This document shows positions 34,610 to 45,039 of a DNA stretch of 64,000 nt, in pieces. Origin of the DNA: Microbacteriaceae bacterium. Its GTDB lineage: Bacteria > Actinomycetota > Actinomycetes > Actinomycetales > Microbacteriaceae. Below the pieces are notes generated by a model. That model ran no database searches, was not told the DNA's origin, and saw only the letters and a list, made by a program, of their open reading frames with translations. Position numbers and translations under genes: made by a program. Where the stretch lies: positions 1 to 64,000 of the forward strand of contig JAPSJW010000004.1 of NCBI GenBank assembly GCA_031177985.1, in the 5' to 3' direction. Positions within the stretch are counted from its first letter, which is position 1. Each line of letters begins with the position of its first letter.

Positions 34610-35992
34610 TTGAAGACCACGGTTGAGAAGCTCAGCCCCACGCGCGTGAAGATCGACATCGCCGTCAGCCCCGAGGAGCTGAAGCCGAGCATCGACCACG
34701 CTTACGAGCACATCGGCTCGCAGGTCAACGTGCCCGGATTCCGCAAGGGCAAGGTGCCGCCGCCCCTGATCGACCAGCGCGTCGGCCGCGAAGAGGTGCT
34801 CAACCACGCAGTCAGCGACGGGCTCGACAAGTTCTACCGCGAAGCCGTCACCGCCGAGAAGCTGCGTCCGCTCGGACGCCCGCAGGCCGACATCACCGAG
34901 TGGCCCGACGTCAAGACCTTCACCGGCGACCTGATCGTCACCGTCGAGGTCGACGTGCGCCCCGAGTTCGAACTGCCCGCCTACGAGGACCTCACCCTCG
35001 AGGTCGACAGCATCGAGGTGACGGATGAGGAGGTCGAGACGGAGCTCTCGAACCTCCGCGCGCGCTTCGGCACGCTCGTCACCGTCGACCGCCCCGTGAA
35101 GACCGGCGACTTCGCCCAGATCGACCTCGTCGCCAAGATCGGCGACGAGGAGGTCGACACCGCGAAGGCCGTCTCCTACGAGGTAGGCTCCGGCGAGCTC
35201 ATCGAGGGCATCGACGAGGCGCTCGACTCGCTCACCGCGGGGGAGACCACCACCTTCGAGGCGCCGCTGCTCGGCGGCGACCGCGAGGGCGAGACCGCGG
35301 AGATCACCGTGACGCTCCTCGCCGTCAAGGAGCGCGAGCTTCCCGAGGCCGACGACGACTTCGCTCAGATCTCCAGCCAGTTCGACACGATCGACGAGCT
35401 GAAGGCCGACCTCAGGGAGCAGCTCGCGAAGTCGAAGGGCTTCAACCAGGGTGTGCAGGCTCGCGACCAGATCGTCGACAAGCTGCTCGAGAAGGTCGAG
35501 ATCCCGGTTCCGCAGGCGCTCATCGACGACGAGGTGCACCGTCACCTCGAGAACGAGAACCGCCTCGAGGACGACGCTCACCGCGCCGAGGTCGCCGAGT
35601 CGAGCGAGAAGACGTTCCGCTCGCAGATCCTCCTCGACTCGGTCGCCGAGAAGGAGGGCGTGAAGGTCAGCCAGAACGAGCTCACCCAGTACCTCGTGCA
35701 GGGCGCGGCCCAGTACGGCATGGAGCCGGGCGAGTTCATCAAGGTGCTCGACCAGAACGGCCAGATCCCGGGCATGATCGGCGAGGTCGCGCGTCAGAAG
35801 GCGCTCGCGATCGTGCTCGACAAGGCGAAGGTCGTCGACACCGAGGGCAACTCGGTCGACGTCTCCGGCTTCACCGCGGCGATCAACCAGCCGGTCGGCG
35901 ACGACGAGGAGTCGTTCGACGTCTCCGAGACGAGCGGCATGCTCGCCGAGGCGAACGACCACGACCACGACCACGCGGGCCACAGCCACTAG
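34610..35992 (+). CDS. tig: Trigger factor, ribosome-associated peptidyl-prolyl isomerase and chaperone
   Basis: First chaperone met by nascent chains at the ribosome exit. 460 residues. Ribosome-binding signature [14 protein letters not shown] near residue 43-55, FKBP-type PPIase domain about 155-240 ([32 protein letters not shown]), and the C-terminal arm domain with helices such as [24 protein letters not shown] start at 34610 with AGGAGA upstream. The tail [12 protein letters not shown] is His-rich, a metal-binding feature seen in some trigger factors. Classic neighbour of clpP genes, here separated by two inverted-repeat elements and a TPR gene. Confidence 0.95.
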   Translation: MKTTVEKLSPTRVKIDIAVSPEELKPSIDHAYEHIGSQVNVPGFRKGKVPPPLIDQRVGREEVLNHAVSDGLDKFYREAVTAEKLRPLGRPQADITEWPDVKTFTGDLIVTVEVDVRPEFELPAYEDLTLEVDSIEVTDEEVETELSNLRARFGTLVTVDRPVKTGDFAQIDLVAKIGDEEVDTAKAVSYEVGSGELIEGIDEALDSLTAGETTTFEAPLLGGDREGETAEITVTLLAVKERELPEADDDFAQISSQFDTIDELKADLREQLAKSKGFNQGVQARDQIVDKLLEKVEIPVPQALIDDEVHRHLENENRLEDDAHRAEVAESSEKTFRSQILLDSVAEKEGVKVSQNELTQYLVQGAAQYGMEPGEFIKVLDQNGQIPGMIGEVARQKALAIVLDKAKVVDTEGNSVDVSGFTAAINQPVGDDEESFDVSETSGMLAEANDHDHDHAGHSH

Positions 35993-36003
35993 GTTCCGCC
36001 TCT

Positions 36004-36040
36004 CGAAGCGCCCCGTCCGGTCCGCCGGCGGGGCGCTTCG
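36004..36040 (+). terminator. Intrinsic terminator of tig
   Basis: CGAAGCGCCCCG (36004-36015) pairs perfectly with CGGGGCGCTTCG (36029-36040), followed by TCGTTCC. Begins 12 nt after the tig stop. Confidence 0.88.
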
Positions 36041-36058
36041 TCGTTCCGAGGGGCTCCG

Positions 36059-36138
36059 GTGTCGGAAACTCAGGAGATCGCGGCGTGCAGCGTCGCTCTC
36101 GGCGGCATCCGCGCCGGTTCCTCCTGAGTTTCCAACAC
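36059..36138. repeat. 80-bp element with 18-bp terminal inverted repeats, copy 2
   Basis: Left arm GTGTCGGAAACTCAGGAG (36059-36076); right arm CTCCTGAGTTTCCAACAC (36121-36138), complementary except for one A. Interior of 44 bp differs from the other copies. Same 80-bp total as copy 3. The stretch between copies 2 and 3 (36139-36246) holds no feature I recognise. Confidence 0.85.
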
Positions 36139-36246
36139 GGGCGGGTCGGGAGCCGGGTCTCGGTCACCGAGTGGCAGGAAGCGGTCGCCTCAGAGGCAGG
36201 GACGCGACTTCCCCGCCGGTCGGCATAGGCGCACCCAGCCGCCGCA

Positions 36247-36326
36247 GTGTCGGAACTTCAGGAGTTCCGGGCCGCGACGCGATCGAAGCGCGCCGCCCGG
36301 GTCGCATTCTCCTGAGTTTCCGACAC
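36247..36326. repeat. 80-bp element with 18-bp terminal inverted repeats, copy 3
   Basis: Left arm GTGTCGGAACTTCAGGAG (36247-36264), with two changes from consensus; right arm CTCCTGAGTTTCCGACAC (36309-36326) is intact. 188 bp from copy 2, 28 bp before the 3' end of the convergent TPR gene. Confidence 0.85.
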
Positions 36327-36354
36327 GCGCCACCCGCGGTACGGCGGGAGCGGG

Positions 36355-36873
36355 CTACTCCGGAGACCGCAGCTCGCCCGCGTAGTACCGCACCGCGCGC
36401 CCGTACTCGGGCAGCAGCCCCGCGAGCGTCTCGAGCGCGAGCGCCGCGCCCTCGACCGGTCGATCCGCGCTGACGAGGGCGAGCGCGCGGAAGGCGTGGG
36501 CGATGGACGCGCGTTCGTGGGTCGAGTCCGGCGGGTACTCGCCCTCGAGCAGCTCGATCGCCTCGTCATGCCGGCCCAGGTTGCGAAGGGTGCTCGCGAG
36601 CTGGATGACCGCCCGCGAGCGGCGGTCGTCGTCGAGGCCCGCCGCGAGCGCGGCCTCGTACAGGGGTGCCGCCTCGGCCTCCCTGCCCGCGAAGTCGAGC
36701 ACCCCGGCCCGCTCGAAGAGCACCTTGGGCTCGTCGCCGGCCCGCTCGGCGATCAGCGCCTCCACCTCGGCGATCACCTCCCGCTCCTCGCGGTCGGATG
36801 CGGATGCCCACACCGCGTCGACGCGGGCGTCCCAGTCGTGGGACTCGAGATCGGAGCTTCGGTCGGAGGTCAT
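36355..36873 (-). CDS. Tetratricopeptide-repeat protein (TPR_5-like)
   Basis: 172 residues, cytoplasmic, all helical. Repeats of the form ERAGVLDFAGREAEAAPLYEAALAAGLD and QLASTLRNLGRHDEAIELLEGE fit TPR units with conserved Gly/Ala/Tyr positions, about residues 45-150. TPR proteins mediate protein contacts; no partner is evident. TACCGT lies 6 nt before the ATG on the minus strand, so it is probably leaderless. Divergent from clpP1 (97 nt). Confidence 0.82.
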   Translation of the reverse strand: MTSDRSSDLESHDWDARVDAVWASASDREEREVIAEVEALIAERAGDEPKVLFERAGVLDFAGREAEAAPLYEAALAAGLDDDRRSRAVIQLASTLRNLGRHDEAIELLEGEYPPDSTHERASIAHAFRALALVSADRPVEGAALALETLAGLLPEYGRAVRYYAGELRSPE

Positions 36874-36970
36874 CCGGACACGGTATCTGCCCAGGGCGAA
36901 CAGGCCCGAGCCGGTCAGTTGTCTTCGATAGATTCGATCAGCAAGCACAAGTGAATGGAGCGCACCACAC

Positions 36971-37555
36971 ATGGCCGAACCGGTTATGCAACCCAGTGTC
37001 TTCGACCGTCTCCTTCGGGACCGCATCATCTGGCTCGGGTCCGAGGTCCGCGACGACAACGCGAATGAGATCGCGGCGAAGCTCCTCCTCCTCGCGGCCG
37101 AGGACAGCGAGAAGGACATCTACCTCTACATCAACTCGCCCGGTGGCTCGATCACCGCGGGCATGGCGATCTACGACACGATGCAGTTCGTGCCGAACGA
37201 CATCGTCACCGTCGGCATCGGCATGGCCGCCTCGATGGGTCAGCTCCTGCTCACCGCGGGCACCAAGGGCAAGCGGTACATCACCCCCAACGCCCGCGTG
37301 CTGCTGCACCAGCCGCACGGCGGTTTCGGCGGAACCTCGAGCGACATCCAGACCCAGGCGCAGCTCATCCTCGACATGAAGAAGCGCCTCGCCGAGATCA
37401 CCGCGGCGCAGACCGGCAAGACCGTCGAGCAGATCAACCTCGACGGCGACCGCGACCGCTGGTTCTCCGCCCAGGAGGCGCTCGAGTACGGCTTCGTGGA
37501 CCACATCCGCGAGTCGGCCTCCGACGTCACCGGCGGCGGCGGAACCGAGCAGTAG
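36971..37555 (+). CDS. clpP1: ATP-dependent Clp protease proteolytic subunit 1
   Basis: Serine protease barrel subunit of the Clp machine. 194 residues. Signature region [22 protein letters not shown], catalytic Ser88 in GMAASMGQ, His113 in VLLHQPHGG, and Asp in the DRDRW segment. Actinobacteria form a mixed ClpP1P2 tetradecamer (established for Mycobacterium). 28 nt before clpP2, so one operon. TAGATT at 36929-36934 is a candidate -10 box. Confidence 0.95.
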   Translation: MAEPVMQPSVFDRLLRDRIIWLGSEVRDDNANEIAAKLLLLAAEDSEKDIYLYINSPGGSITAGMAIYDTMQFVPNDIVTVGIGMAASMGQLLLTAGTKGKRYITPNARVLLHQPHGGFGGTSSDIQTQAQLILDMKKRLAEITAAQTGKTVEQINLDGDRDRWFSAQEALEYGFVDHIRESASDVTGGGGTEQ

Positions 37556-37583
37556 CAGCTCTCGAGACTAAGGACCAACGAAC

Positions 37584-38243
37584 ATGGAACTCCCCACCTT
37601 CACGGCGGCAGGCAACCTGCCCGAGAGCCGTTACATCCTGCCCTCGTTCGAGGAGCGCACGGCCTACGGCTACAAGCGCCAGGACCCCTACGCGAAGCTC
37701 TTCGAGGACCGCATCATCTTCCTCGGAGTGCAGGTCGACGACGCGTCGGCAGACGACGTCATGGCCCAGCTCCTCGTGCTCGAGAGCCAGGACCCCGACC
37801 GCGACATCGTGATGTACATCAACTCGCCCGGCGGCTCCTTTACGGCCATGACGGCGATCTACGACACGATGCAGTACATCCGCCCGCAGATCCAGACGGT
37901 CGTGCTCGGCCAGGCGGCGTCGGCCGCCGCGGTGCTGCTCGCGGCGGGCACCCCCGGCAAGCGCCTCGCGCTGCCGAACGCCCGCGTGCTGATCCACCAG
38001 CCCGCCACCGGCGACGCCGGCCGCGGTCAGGCCTCGGACATCGAAATCCAGGCCCGCGAGATCATGCGTCTGCGCACCTGGCTCGAGGAGACGCTGTCGC
38101 GTCACTCCGGCCACAAGACGCCCGAGGAGGTCAACCGCGACATCGAGCGCGACACGATCCTCTCGGCAGCCGAGGCGCTCGAGTACGGTCTCATCGACCA
38201 GGTGCTCACGAGCCGCAAGACGCTTCCCGCGCTCGTCAAGTAA
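37584..38243 (+). CDS. clpP2: ATP-dependent Clp protease proteolytic subunit 2
   Basis: Partner ClpP subunit. 219 residues with a longer N-terminal propeptide-like region ([22 protein letters not shown]). [22 protein letters not shown], Ser113 in [11 protein letters not shown], His138 in VLIHQPATG. Terminator follows 14 nt after the stop, so clpX is transcribed separately. Confidence 0.95.
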   Translation: MELPTFTAAGNLPESRYILPSFEERTAYGYKRQDPYAKLFEDRIIFLGVQVDDASADDVMAQLLVLESQDPDRDIVMYINSPGGSFTAMTAIYDTMQYIRPQIQTVVLGQAASAAAVLLAAGTPGKRLALPNARVLIHQPATGDAGRGQASDIEIQAREIMRLRTWLEETLSRHSGHKTPEEVNRDIERDTILSAAEALEYGLIDQVLTSRKTLPALVK

Positions 38244-38257
38244 CGACAGCGAACAGA

Positions 38258-38289
38258 CGGATGCCCCGGGTCACCGCCCGGGGCATCCG
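38258..38289. terminator. Bidirectional intrinsic terminator after clpP2
   Basis: CGGATGCCCCGGG (38258-38270) pairs perfectly with CCCGGGGCATCCG (38277-38289) around TCACCG. It separates clpP2 from the convergent copC operon. Confidence 0.88.
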
Positions 38290-38301
38290 TCGTTCGAGGG
38301 G

Positions 38302-38898
38302 TCAGGACTCCTCGGGAGCCGACCGTCGTCCCAGGATGACGAGGGTGACGACGATCGCCGCGGCGACCAGGAGGATGGCTCCGCCGATCCAGAGGATCGT
38401 GGAGAGCGTCTCGTCCTGAGCTCCGGCGCTCGCATCCGCCTCGGGTGCCGCGCTCTCGGAGACCGCAGCCTCACCGCAGGTGGGGGCGGACGTCGTGCCC
38501 TCCGCGGTCGCCTCTCCGGCCCACTCGAAGGTGAACTCGTCGGAGATGGTGTGACCGTCGGCCGAGACGACCTGCCAGGCGAGGGTGTACTCGCCCGGTC
38601 CGCCGATCGCGGCGGGGGTGTAGACGGACGCGCCCTCCACCTCGACGCAGCCATCGCCGTAGTAGAGGCCCTCGGCGTCGATCACCTGCAGCGCGAAGCC
38701 GCTGCCGGTTCCGCTGAGGTCGAGGAGTGCGTCGTTCGTGGTGATGGCGAACTCCTCCGGGAGTTCGGTGAGCGTCTCGTTCTCGGCGGGGGTCGAGGAC
38801 ACGAGGTAGTTGTGCGCGGAGGCGGGCGCCGCGGCGCCGAGCACGAGGCCCAGCGCCGCGACGACCACGAGTCCGCCGCCGAGACGGGTGCGCATCAT
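38302..38898 (-). CDS. copC: CopC-like copper-binding protein, membrane-anchored
   Basis: Extracytoplasmic copper-handling protein. 198 residues. Signal peptide ending PASAHN, so His29 becomes the mature N-terminus and probable copper ligand, then LVSSTPAENETL, the conserved copper-resistance-domain pattern, and WQVVSADGHTISDEFTF with a further His. An acidic linker leads to a C-terminal helix (LWIGGAILLVAAAIVVTLVIL, residues about 168-188) and a short basic end. Start overlaps the ycnI stop (ATGA). Confidence 0.9.
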   Translation of the reverse strand: MMRTRLGGGLVVVAALGLVLGAAAPASAHNYLVSSTPAENETLTELPEEFAITTNDALLDLSGTGSGFALQVIDAEGLYYGDGCVEVEGASVYTPAAIGGPGEYTLAWQVVSADGHTISDEFTFEWAGEATAEGTTSAPTCGEAAVSESAAPEADASAGAQDETLSTILWIGGAILLVAAAIVVTLVILGRRSAPEES

Positions 38899-39617
38899 GC
38901 GCCCTTCGGCCGGCGGCGAGCGGTGATGCCGAACACGATGCCGATCGCGCCGATCACGAGGCCCAGCACGCCGAGCACGCGCGCGAGCACGTCGGTGCCG
39001 CCCGTGGCGTTCGCGGAGCCGGCGTCGGTCGTCGTCGAGGCGGTGTCCGTGCCGGTGTGAGTGCCGCCGCCGTGTCCGTCGCCCGACGCGCCGGTCACGA
39101 CGAAGCTCGGAGCCGGGGCCTCGGCCTCGGGGTCCTCGTCGGCCCAGTCCGTCTCACCCTCGACGCAGCTCTGCAGCGCCGGGAAGCGCAGAGTGTCGCC
39201 CTCGGCCTCGGCAGGCACCTGCAGCGACAGGTCGAAGGTGACCCGGTAGCCGTCGGGGAACGGCTCGTCGGCGGTGTAGAGGATCGTTCCGACCCGCTCG
39301 GTCGCCTCTTCGCCGTGCGAGCTCTCGGTGGGCTCGTCGAGCGGCACCATGACCTTCTCGACCTCCCAGCCGGGCACGACCTCAGGGGTCACGCTGAGGA
39401 TCGGCTCGGGGATCTCGATCGCGACGCTGGTGGTGGGGGAGCCCTCGCATCCGTGGCCCATCGCGAAGGTGAGCACGGTGTAGGAGCCGGCGCCGGTCGT
39501 CGAGGGGTCCACGCTGACGTGGGCGTTGGCGGCAATCGGGACCGCGAGGGCGAGCGCTGCTCCGACGCCGAGGGCGGCGGTGGCACGCAGGGTGAAGTGC
39601 TTCAAGGGGTTCTCCAT
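38895..39617 (-). CDS. ycnI: YcnI-family copper-associated protein (DUF1775)
   Basis: Exported copper-binding protein; in Bacillus YcnI acts as a copper metallochaperone. 240 residues. Signal peptide ends ANAHVSV, giving an N-terminal His as in the family's monohistidine brace. GSYTVLTFAMGHGCEGSPTTSVAIEIPE and VPGWEVEKV are family-typical. The linker contains GDGHGGGTHTG. C-terminal helix about 212-232 followed by ARRRPKGA. Coupled to copC downstream. Confidence 0.9.
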   Translation of the reverse strand: MENPLKHFTLRATAALGVGAALALAVPIAANAHVSVDPSTTGAGSYTVLTFAMGHGCEGSPTTSVAIEIPEPILSVTPEVVPGWEVEKVMVPLDEPTESSHGEEATERVGTILYTADEPFPDGYRVTFDLSLQVPAEAEGDTLRFPALQSCVEGETDWADEDPEAEAPAPSFVVTGASGDGHGGGTHTGTDTASTTTDAGSANATGGTDVLARVLGVLGLVIGAIGIVFGITARRRPKGA

Positions 39618-39677
39618 CGTCTCTGATGGACGCGCGGGTGCGCGTCCGTTGGTGAGGTCGTGCGGTGTCGTGGGCGT

Positions 39678-40268
39678 CTAGGACGCGAAGGACACCGGGG
39701 GACCCCGATGGAGGACGGTGCCCGCGAACATCCGCGAGAGGAGCGGGCGGTGCATGGGGGCTGGGACTGCGGGGACCGGCGGAAGCGGCTGGGGAAGCGC
39801 GGTGTCGACGAGCCGCACGGCGCGGCGAAGCACGACGGATGCGGAGCGTGCGACGGCGACGAGCGCCCGGTGGCCCAGGGAGAGCAGCAGGGCGCTGACG
39901 AGGCCGGCGGCGACGTGGTGCAGCACCATCGGGTCGGCGGGGGACGCCTCGGCGAGGACGGTCAGCTCGTGGGCGTGGTGGGAGCCTGCGACGGCGGCCT
40001 CGTGGCCGAGGAGGGTGAAGAGGGCGTGCAGCGCGACCTGGTCGACGATCACGGCTCCGAGGAGCGAGGCGAGTCGCACCCGGCGGCCCACGACGAGCAT
40101 CGCGAGGAACCCGGAGCCGCACAGCCCGAGGGCGAGGGCGGCGAGACTCGGCGCACCGCCGCCTGCCGTGAGGTGCGCGACGGCGGCGACGAGGGTCGTG
40201 ACGGAGGCGACGGTCCACGCGGAGGCGACCCGGGTCATCCGGGTGGCGCGCTGGCCGCTCCTGCTCAC
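39678..40268 (-). CDS. Multi-helix membrane protein of the copper cluster, unknown function
   Basis: 196 residues with about four hydrophobic helices (VASVTTLVAAVAHL, LAALALGLCGSGFLAMLVV, LGAVIVDQVALHALFTLLG, VLHHVAAGLVSALLLSL). Several His lie near the membrane faces (HHAHE, VLHHVA), suggesting metal contact, but no named domain is recognised. The C-terminal 50 residues are Pro- and Arg-rich. GTG start with AGGAGGA upstream. 60 nt before ycnI, so probably first gene of the ycnI-copC operon. Confidence 0.72.
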   Translation of the reverse strand: MSRSGQRATRMTRVASAWTVASVTTLVAAVAHLTAGGGAPSLAALALGLCGSGFLAMLVVGRRVRLASLLGAVIVDQVALHALFTLLGHEAAVAGSHHAHELTVLAEASPADPMVLHHVAAGLVSALLLSLGHRALVAVARSASVVLRRAVRLVDTALPQPLPPVPAVPAPMHRPLLSRMFAGTVLHRGPPVSFAS

Positions 40269-40431
40269 GTGATCCTCCTGTCCCCTCTAACGTAATCGTC
40301 CTTGCCCTGCTGGTTCGGTGCGGACAGCCCCCCGGTTTGGCCTCGCCGTGTTGCGCGCCTGCACGCGCGGCGCCGGTGGAAGAGGTTAGGCTTCCAGCAA
40401 GCGACAGAAGTTCGTCGAGAGGGGCCTGGGC

Positions 40432-41709
<1,278 letters not shown>

Positions 41710-41762
41710 CGGACCCCCGTTCGATCTGATCCCTGCCGCGGAGTGCGGCAGAACGGGAGTCC

Positions 41763-42917
41763 GTCATCCTTCAGCCGATCTCCGCGGGACTCGTCGCCGC
41801 GATCACCGGATTCGCCAGCTCGTTCGCGCTCGTCATCGCCGGTCTGCAGGCGGTCGGCGCGACGGAGCAGCAGGCGGCGTCGGGTCTGCTGGCCCTGTGC
41901 CTGACCCTGGGGGTCGCGGCGATGGCGCTCTCCTGGCGCTACCGCATCCCCATCTCGATCGCCTGGTCGACGCCCGGAGCCGCGCTGCTCATCGCTGCCG
42001 GCGACGCGAACGACGACTTCGGCGCCGTGGTCGGCGCGTTCCTGCTCTGCGGTCTGCTGCTGGTCGTGACGGGACTGGTTGCCCCGCTCGCCCGCGCCAT
42101 GACGCGCATCCCCAAGCCGATCGCGAGCGCGATGCTCGCCGGCATCCTCTTCCCGATCTGCGTCGCCCCCGTCACGGCGAGCGTCGAGCTGCCGCAGCTG
42201 GCGCTGCCCATCGTGCTGACCTGGCTCGTGCTGTTCCGGCTCGCGCCGCGCTGGGCGGTTCCTGCGGCCATGGCCGTCGCGATCGTGGTGGTCGCGCTCA
42301 GCGCCGGCGACGGATGGCTGAACGCCTCCGCGATCGTGCCGCGTCTCGAGTTCGTCGCCCCCGAGCTCGACCCGGTGGTGCTCGTGAGCCTCGGCATCCC
42401 GCTCTACATCGTCACGATGGCGGGGCAGAACGTGCCGGGGTTCGCGGTGCTCACCACCCTGGGCTACGACCGTCCTCCTGCACGCGCAGCCCTCGTGACC
42501 ACGGGGGCACTCTCGGCCGCGGGCGGGCTTTTCGGCGGGCACGTGATCAACCTCGCGGCGATCACCGCCGCCATCATGGCGGGACCCGATGCGCACCCCG
42601 ATCCCCGCCGCCGCTGGGTCGCGGCGTTCGCCGGGGGAGCGGCGTACATTCCGCTCGCGCTGGGCGCAGGGGTGGCGACGGCCGTCGTCTCGGCGGCTCC
42701 GGACATCCTGATCACCGCCGCGGCCGGGCTCGCCCTGCTCGGCGCCCTCGCCGCAGCGGTGACCTCGGCACTCGAGGAGGAGCAGCACAGGATCGCGGCG
42801 ATCGTCACCTTCCTGGTGGTGGCTTCGGACATCGAGATCGCGGGCATCGGCTCGGCGTTCTGGGGGCTCGTGATCGGCGGCGTGCTCATGCTCTGGCTGC
42901 AACGGCGTCGGCGGTGA
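41763..42917 (+). CDS. benE: BenE-like benzoate/H+ symporter family transporter, start uncertain
   Basis: Polytopic membrane transporter with about 11-12 helices. Family features: GLVAAITGFASSFALVIAGL, ISIAWSTPGAALL, IPKPIASAMLAGILF, MAGQNVPGFAVL and GHVINLAAITAAI. The first ATG is at 41922 but the helix-1 sequence clearly extends upstream to about 41763 (VILQPISAGLVAA), in a frame open from 41730 that holds no ATG, GTG or TTG. GTC at 41763 follows GGGAG by 4 nt, where GTG would be expected. Either a non-canonical start (CTG at 41733 is possible), a decayed start or a sequence error. Substrate not proven. Confidence 0.8.
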   Translation, partial: VILQPISAGLVAAITGFASSFALVIAGLQAVGATEQQAASGLLALCLTLGVAAMALSWRYRIPISIAWSTPGAALLIAAGDANDDFGAVVGAFLLCGLLLVVTGLVAPLARAMTRIPKPIASAMLAGILFPICVAPVTASVELPQLALPIVLTWLVLFRLAPRWAVPAAMAVAIVVVALSAGDGWLNASAIVPRLEFVAPELDPVVLVSLGIPLYIVTMAGQNVPGFAVLTTLGYDRPPARAALVTTGALSAAGGLFGGHVINLAAITAAIMAGPDAHPDPRRRWVAAFAGGAAYIPLALGAGVATAVVSAAPDILITAAAGLALLGALAAAVTSALEEEQHRIAAIVTFLVVASDIEIAGIGSAFWGLVIGGVLMLWLQRRRR

Positions 42918-42921
42918 CGCG

Positions 42922-42927
42922 TACCGT
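42922..42927 (+). promoter_or_regulatory. -10 box TACCGT of the epoxide hydrolase gene, predicted leaderless
   Basis: TACCGT is followed by 6 nt and ATG at 42934, only 16 nt after the preceding stop codon. Confidence 0.5.
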
Positions 42928-42933
42928 GGCGGC

Positions 42934-44001
42934 ATGGTCGACGACTTCCGCATTCAGGTCGAGGACGAGACGCTCGAGGACCTGAGGGAGAGGCTGCGCC
43001 GGACGCGTCGCGCGGCTTCCGCAGGCAAGGGCATGGCGCCAGCGGACCTCGCGTCGATCGTCGACCGATGGCTTCGGCACGACTGGCGAGCGAGCGAGGC
43101 AGCGCTCAACCGGTACCCGCAGGTGCTGCTCACCGTGGACGGGCGCACGGTCCACGCGGTGCACCGTCGAAGCCAGACAGCGGACGCCCGGGCGATCGTT
43201 CTCGGGCATGGCTGGCCGCACTCCTTCGTCGAGCTGCTCCCGCTCGCCGACGCGCTGCAAGACTTCCACGTCGTCATCCCTTCGCTGCCCGGTTTTCTCT
43301 TCTCGGCTGCGCCGCCTGCCGACGTGCCGGTCGACGCCCGGTTCCTCGCCGAGAACGCCCACCAGGTGATGACCGAACTCGGGTACGGGCGGTACCTCAC
43401 CTACGGCGAGGACGTCTCGGCGGGCGCCAGCGACGCGCTCGCGGCGCTGCACCCCGAGGCCGTCGAGGGCATCTTCGCGACGCACGCCTACTTCCCGCCC
43501 GCCGCCGAGCGCAGCGGCCTCGGGCAGGCGGAGCGCGACTTCTTCGCCTGGCTCGACGAGGTCTGGGAGGGCGGCACGGCGTACGGGCATCTCCAGGCCA
43601 CCCGGCCGGACACCCTCGCCGCGGGGCTCTCCGACTCGCCGGTCGGGCTCGCGGCGTGGATCCTCGAGAAGTTCCGGGAATGGAGCGACCCGCGCAGCGC
43701 CTGGCGGAACGACCTCGACGCCCAGCTGACGACCATCACCCTCTACTGGGCGACGAACTCGATCGGCACCTCGTTCCGGCCCTATTCCGACAAGGGCGAC
43801 GATTCGCCTCTGCCCCCGATCGAGGTGCCCGCCGGCGTCGCGGTGCAGACGCACGAGGGCCGGTACCCGCGAGAGCTCGCGGAGCGCGGCTACCGAGACC
43901 TGCGCACCTTCGGGTACCTCGACCTCGGTGGCCACTTCGCAGCGGCCGAGAACCCGACGGGGGTCGCTGCAGCACTGCGGGAGTTCGCGGCGACGCTCTG
44001 A
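42934..44001 (+). CDS. Epoxide hydrolase (EHN domain, alpha/beta-hydrolase)
   Basis: 355 residues. N-terminal epoxide-hydrolase lid domain ([30 protein letters not shown]), then the alpha/beta core with [10 protein letters not shown] (HGxP oxyanion motif), PSLPGF, the nucleophile segment [10 protein letters not shown] with Asp, and [10 protein letters not shown] with catalytic His near the C-terminus. Unlike the hydrolase at 30 kb, its catalytic residues appear intact. Adds water to epoxides; natural substrate unknown. Probably co-transcribed with the LLM oxidoreductase gene 38 nt downstream. Confidence 0.9.
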   Translation: MVDDFRIQVEDETLEDLRERLRRTRRAASAGKGMAPADLASIVDRWLRHDWRASEAALNRYPQVLLTVDGRTVHAVHRRSQTADARAIVLGHGWPHSFVELLPLADALQDFHVVIPSLPGFLFSAAPPADVPVDARFLAENAHQVMTELGYGRYLTYGEDVSAGASDALAALHPEAVEGIFATHAYFPPAAERSGLGQAERDFFAWLDEVWEGGTAYGHLQATRPDTLAAGLSDSPVGLAAWILEKFREWSDPRSAWRNDLDAQLTTITLYWATNSIGTSFRPYSDKGDDSPLPPIEVPAGVAVQTHEGRYPRELAERGYRDLRTFGYLDLGGHFAAAENPTGVAAALREFAATL

Positions 44002-44039
44002 TCGGAATGGACGAGGACCCTTCGGAGGTTATGCCTGCG

Positions 44040-45038
44040 ATGGACATCCCGCTCTCCGTGCTCGACCTCGCGTCGGTGCACGGCACCGCATCCCACGCCG
44101 AAGCCCTCGCCGACACGCTGAGCATCGCGCGCACCGCCGACCGCCTCGGCTATCACCGGTTCTGGGTGGCGGAGCACCACGGCATGCCCGGCGTCGCCAG
44201 CTCCGCGCCGGCGGTGCTGATCGGGGCGATCGCGAACGCTACCGAACGCATTCGCGTCGGATCGGGCGGGGTGATGCTGCCCAACCACGCGTCGCTCGTG
44301 ATCGCCGAGCAGTTCGGCACTCTGGTCGCCCTGCACGGCGACCGGATCGACCTCGGGCTGGGTCGTGCTCCGGGCACCGATCCGGTGACCGCGATGGCGC
44401 TGCGCCGGGCCGCGAGCGAGACGGCGGACACCTTCCCGCAGCAGGTGCTCGAGCTGCTCGCCTACTTCGGCACGATCGCGCCGCTCGAGAACGGCATCGG
44501 GTCAGCGGTCGTCGCGATCCCGGGTCTCGGCGACTCGCCCGAACTCTGGCTGCTCGGCTCGAGCGGCTTCAGCGCGCAGCTCGCCGGGATGATGGGTCTT
44601 CCGTTCGCGTTCGCGCACCACTTCGCGGGCGGGGAGGCGACGCTCACGGCGTTCGACCTCTATCGCCGCTCGTTCCAGCCCTCCGTCGTGCTGAACGAAC
44701 CGCACTCCATGGTGGCCGTCGCGGCCCTCGCCGCCGGAACGACCGAGGAGGCCGAGCGGCTGGCGCTGCCCAACAGCCTGTTCTCGGTGCGGCTGCGCTA
44801 CGGGCACCGGCCTTCGCGGCTGCCGACCCTCGAAGAGGCGGAGGCCCATGCGTGGACCGACGCCGAGCGCGTCTTCGTCGACGAGCGCAACGCCCTGCAG
44901 GCGATCGGCTCCGTCGACGAGGTGCGCGACCGACTCCGGCTCCTCCGCGCCGAGACGGGAGCGGACGAGGTCATGGTGGTGCCGCAGGGCCCCGACGCCG
45001 CGACGAAGGTGGCGACGCTCGAGGCCCTGCAGGCCTGA
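44040..45038 (+). CDS. LLM-class flavin-dependent oxidoreductase (luciferase-like)
   Basis: 332 residues. FMN-dependent monooxygenase-like TIM barrel: [52 protein letters not shown]-type [16 protein letters not shown] and LWLLGSS. This subgroup (MsnO8/alkanal monooxygenase-like) is widespread and mostly uncharacterised. Start placed at 44040 (MDIPLS) with GGAGG 11 nt upstream; ATGs at 44007 and 44031 are possible. Confidence 0.9.
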   Translation: MDIPLSVLDLASVHGTASHAEALADTLSIARTADRLGYHRFWVAEHHGMPGVASSAPAVLIGAIANATERIRVGSGGVMLPNHASLVIAEQFGTLVALHGDRIDLGLGRAPGTDPVTAMALRRAASETADTFPQQVLELLAYFGTIAPLENGIGSAVVAIPGLGDSPELWLLGSSGFSAQLAGMMGLPFAFAHHFAGGEATLTAFDLYRRSFQPSVVLNEPHSMVAVAALAAGTTEEAERLALPNSLFSVRLRYGHRPSRLPTLEEAEAHAWTDAERVFVDERNALQAIGSVDEVRDRLRLLRAETGADEVMVVPQGPDAATKVATLEALQA

Positions 45039-45039
45039 G

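Noticed and set aside
36059-36326. The two inverted-repeat elements considered as the ends of one transposon
   Set aside because: Each element has its own left and right arm 80 bp apart and the 108 bp between them hold no open frame of note; a third single copy at 8.4 kb shows the unit is 80 bp.
42934-44001. Epoxide hydrolase considered as a second catalytically dead hydrolase
   Set aside because: Its nucleophile segment GEDVS keeps an Asp and the GGHF histidine is present, so activity is plausible.
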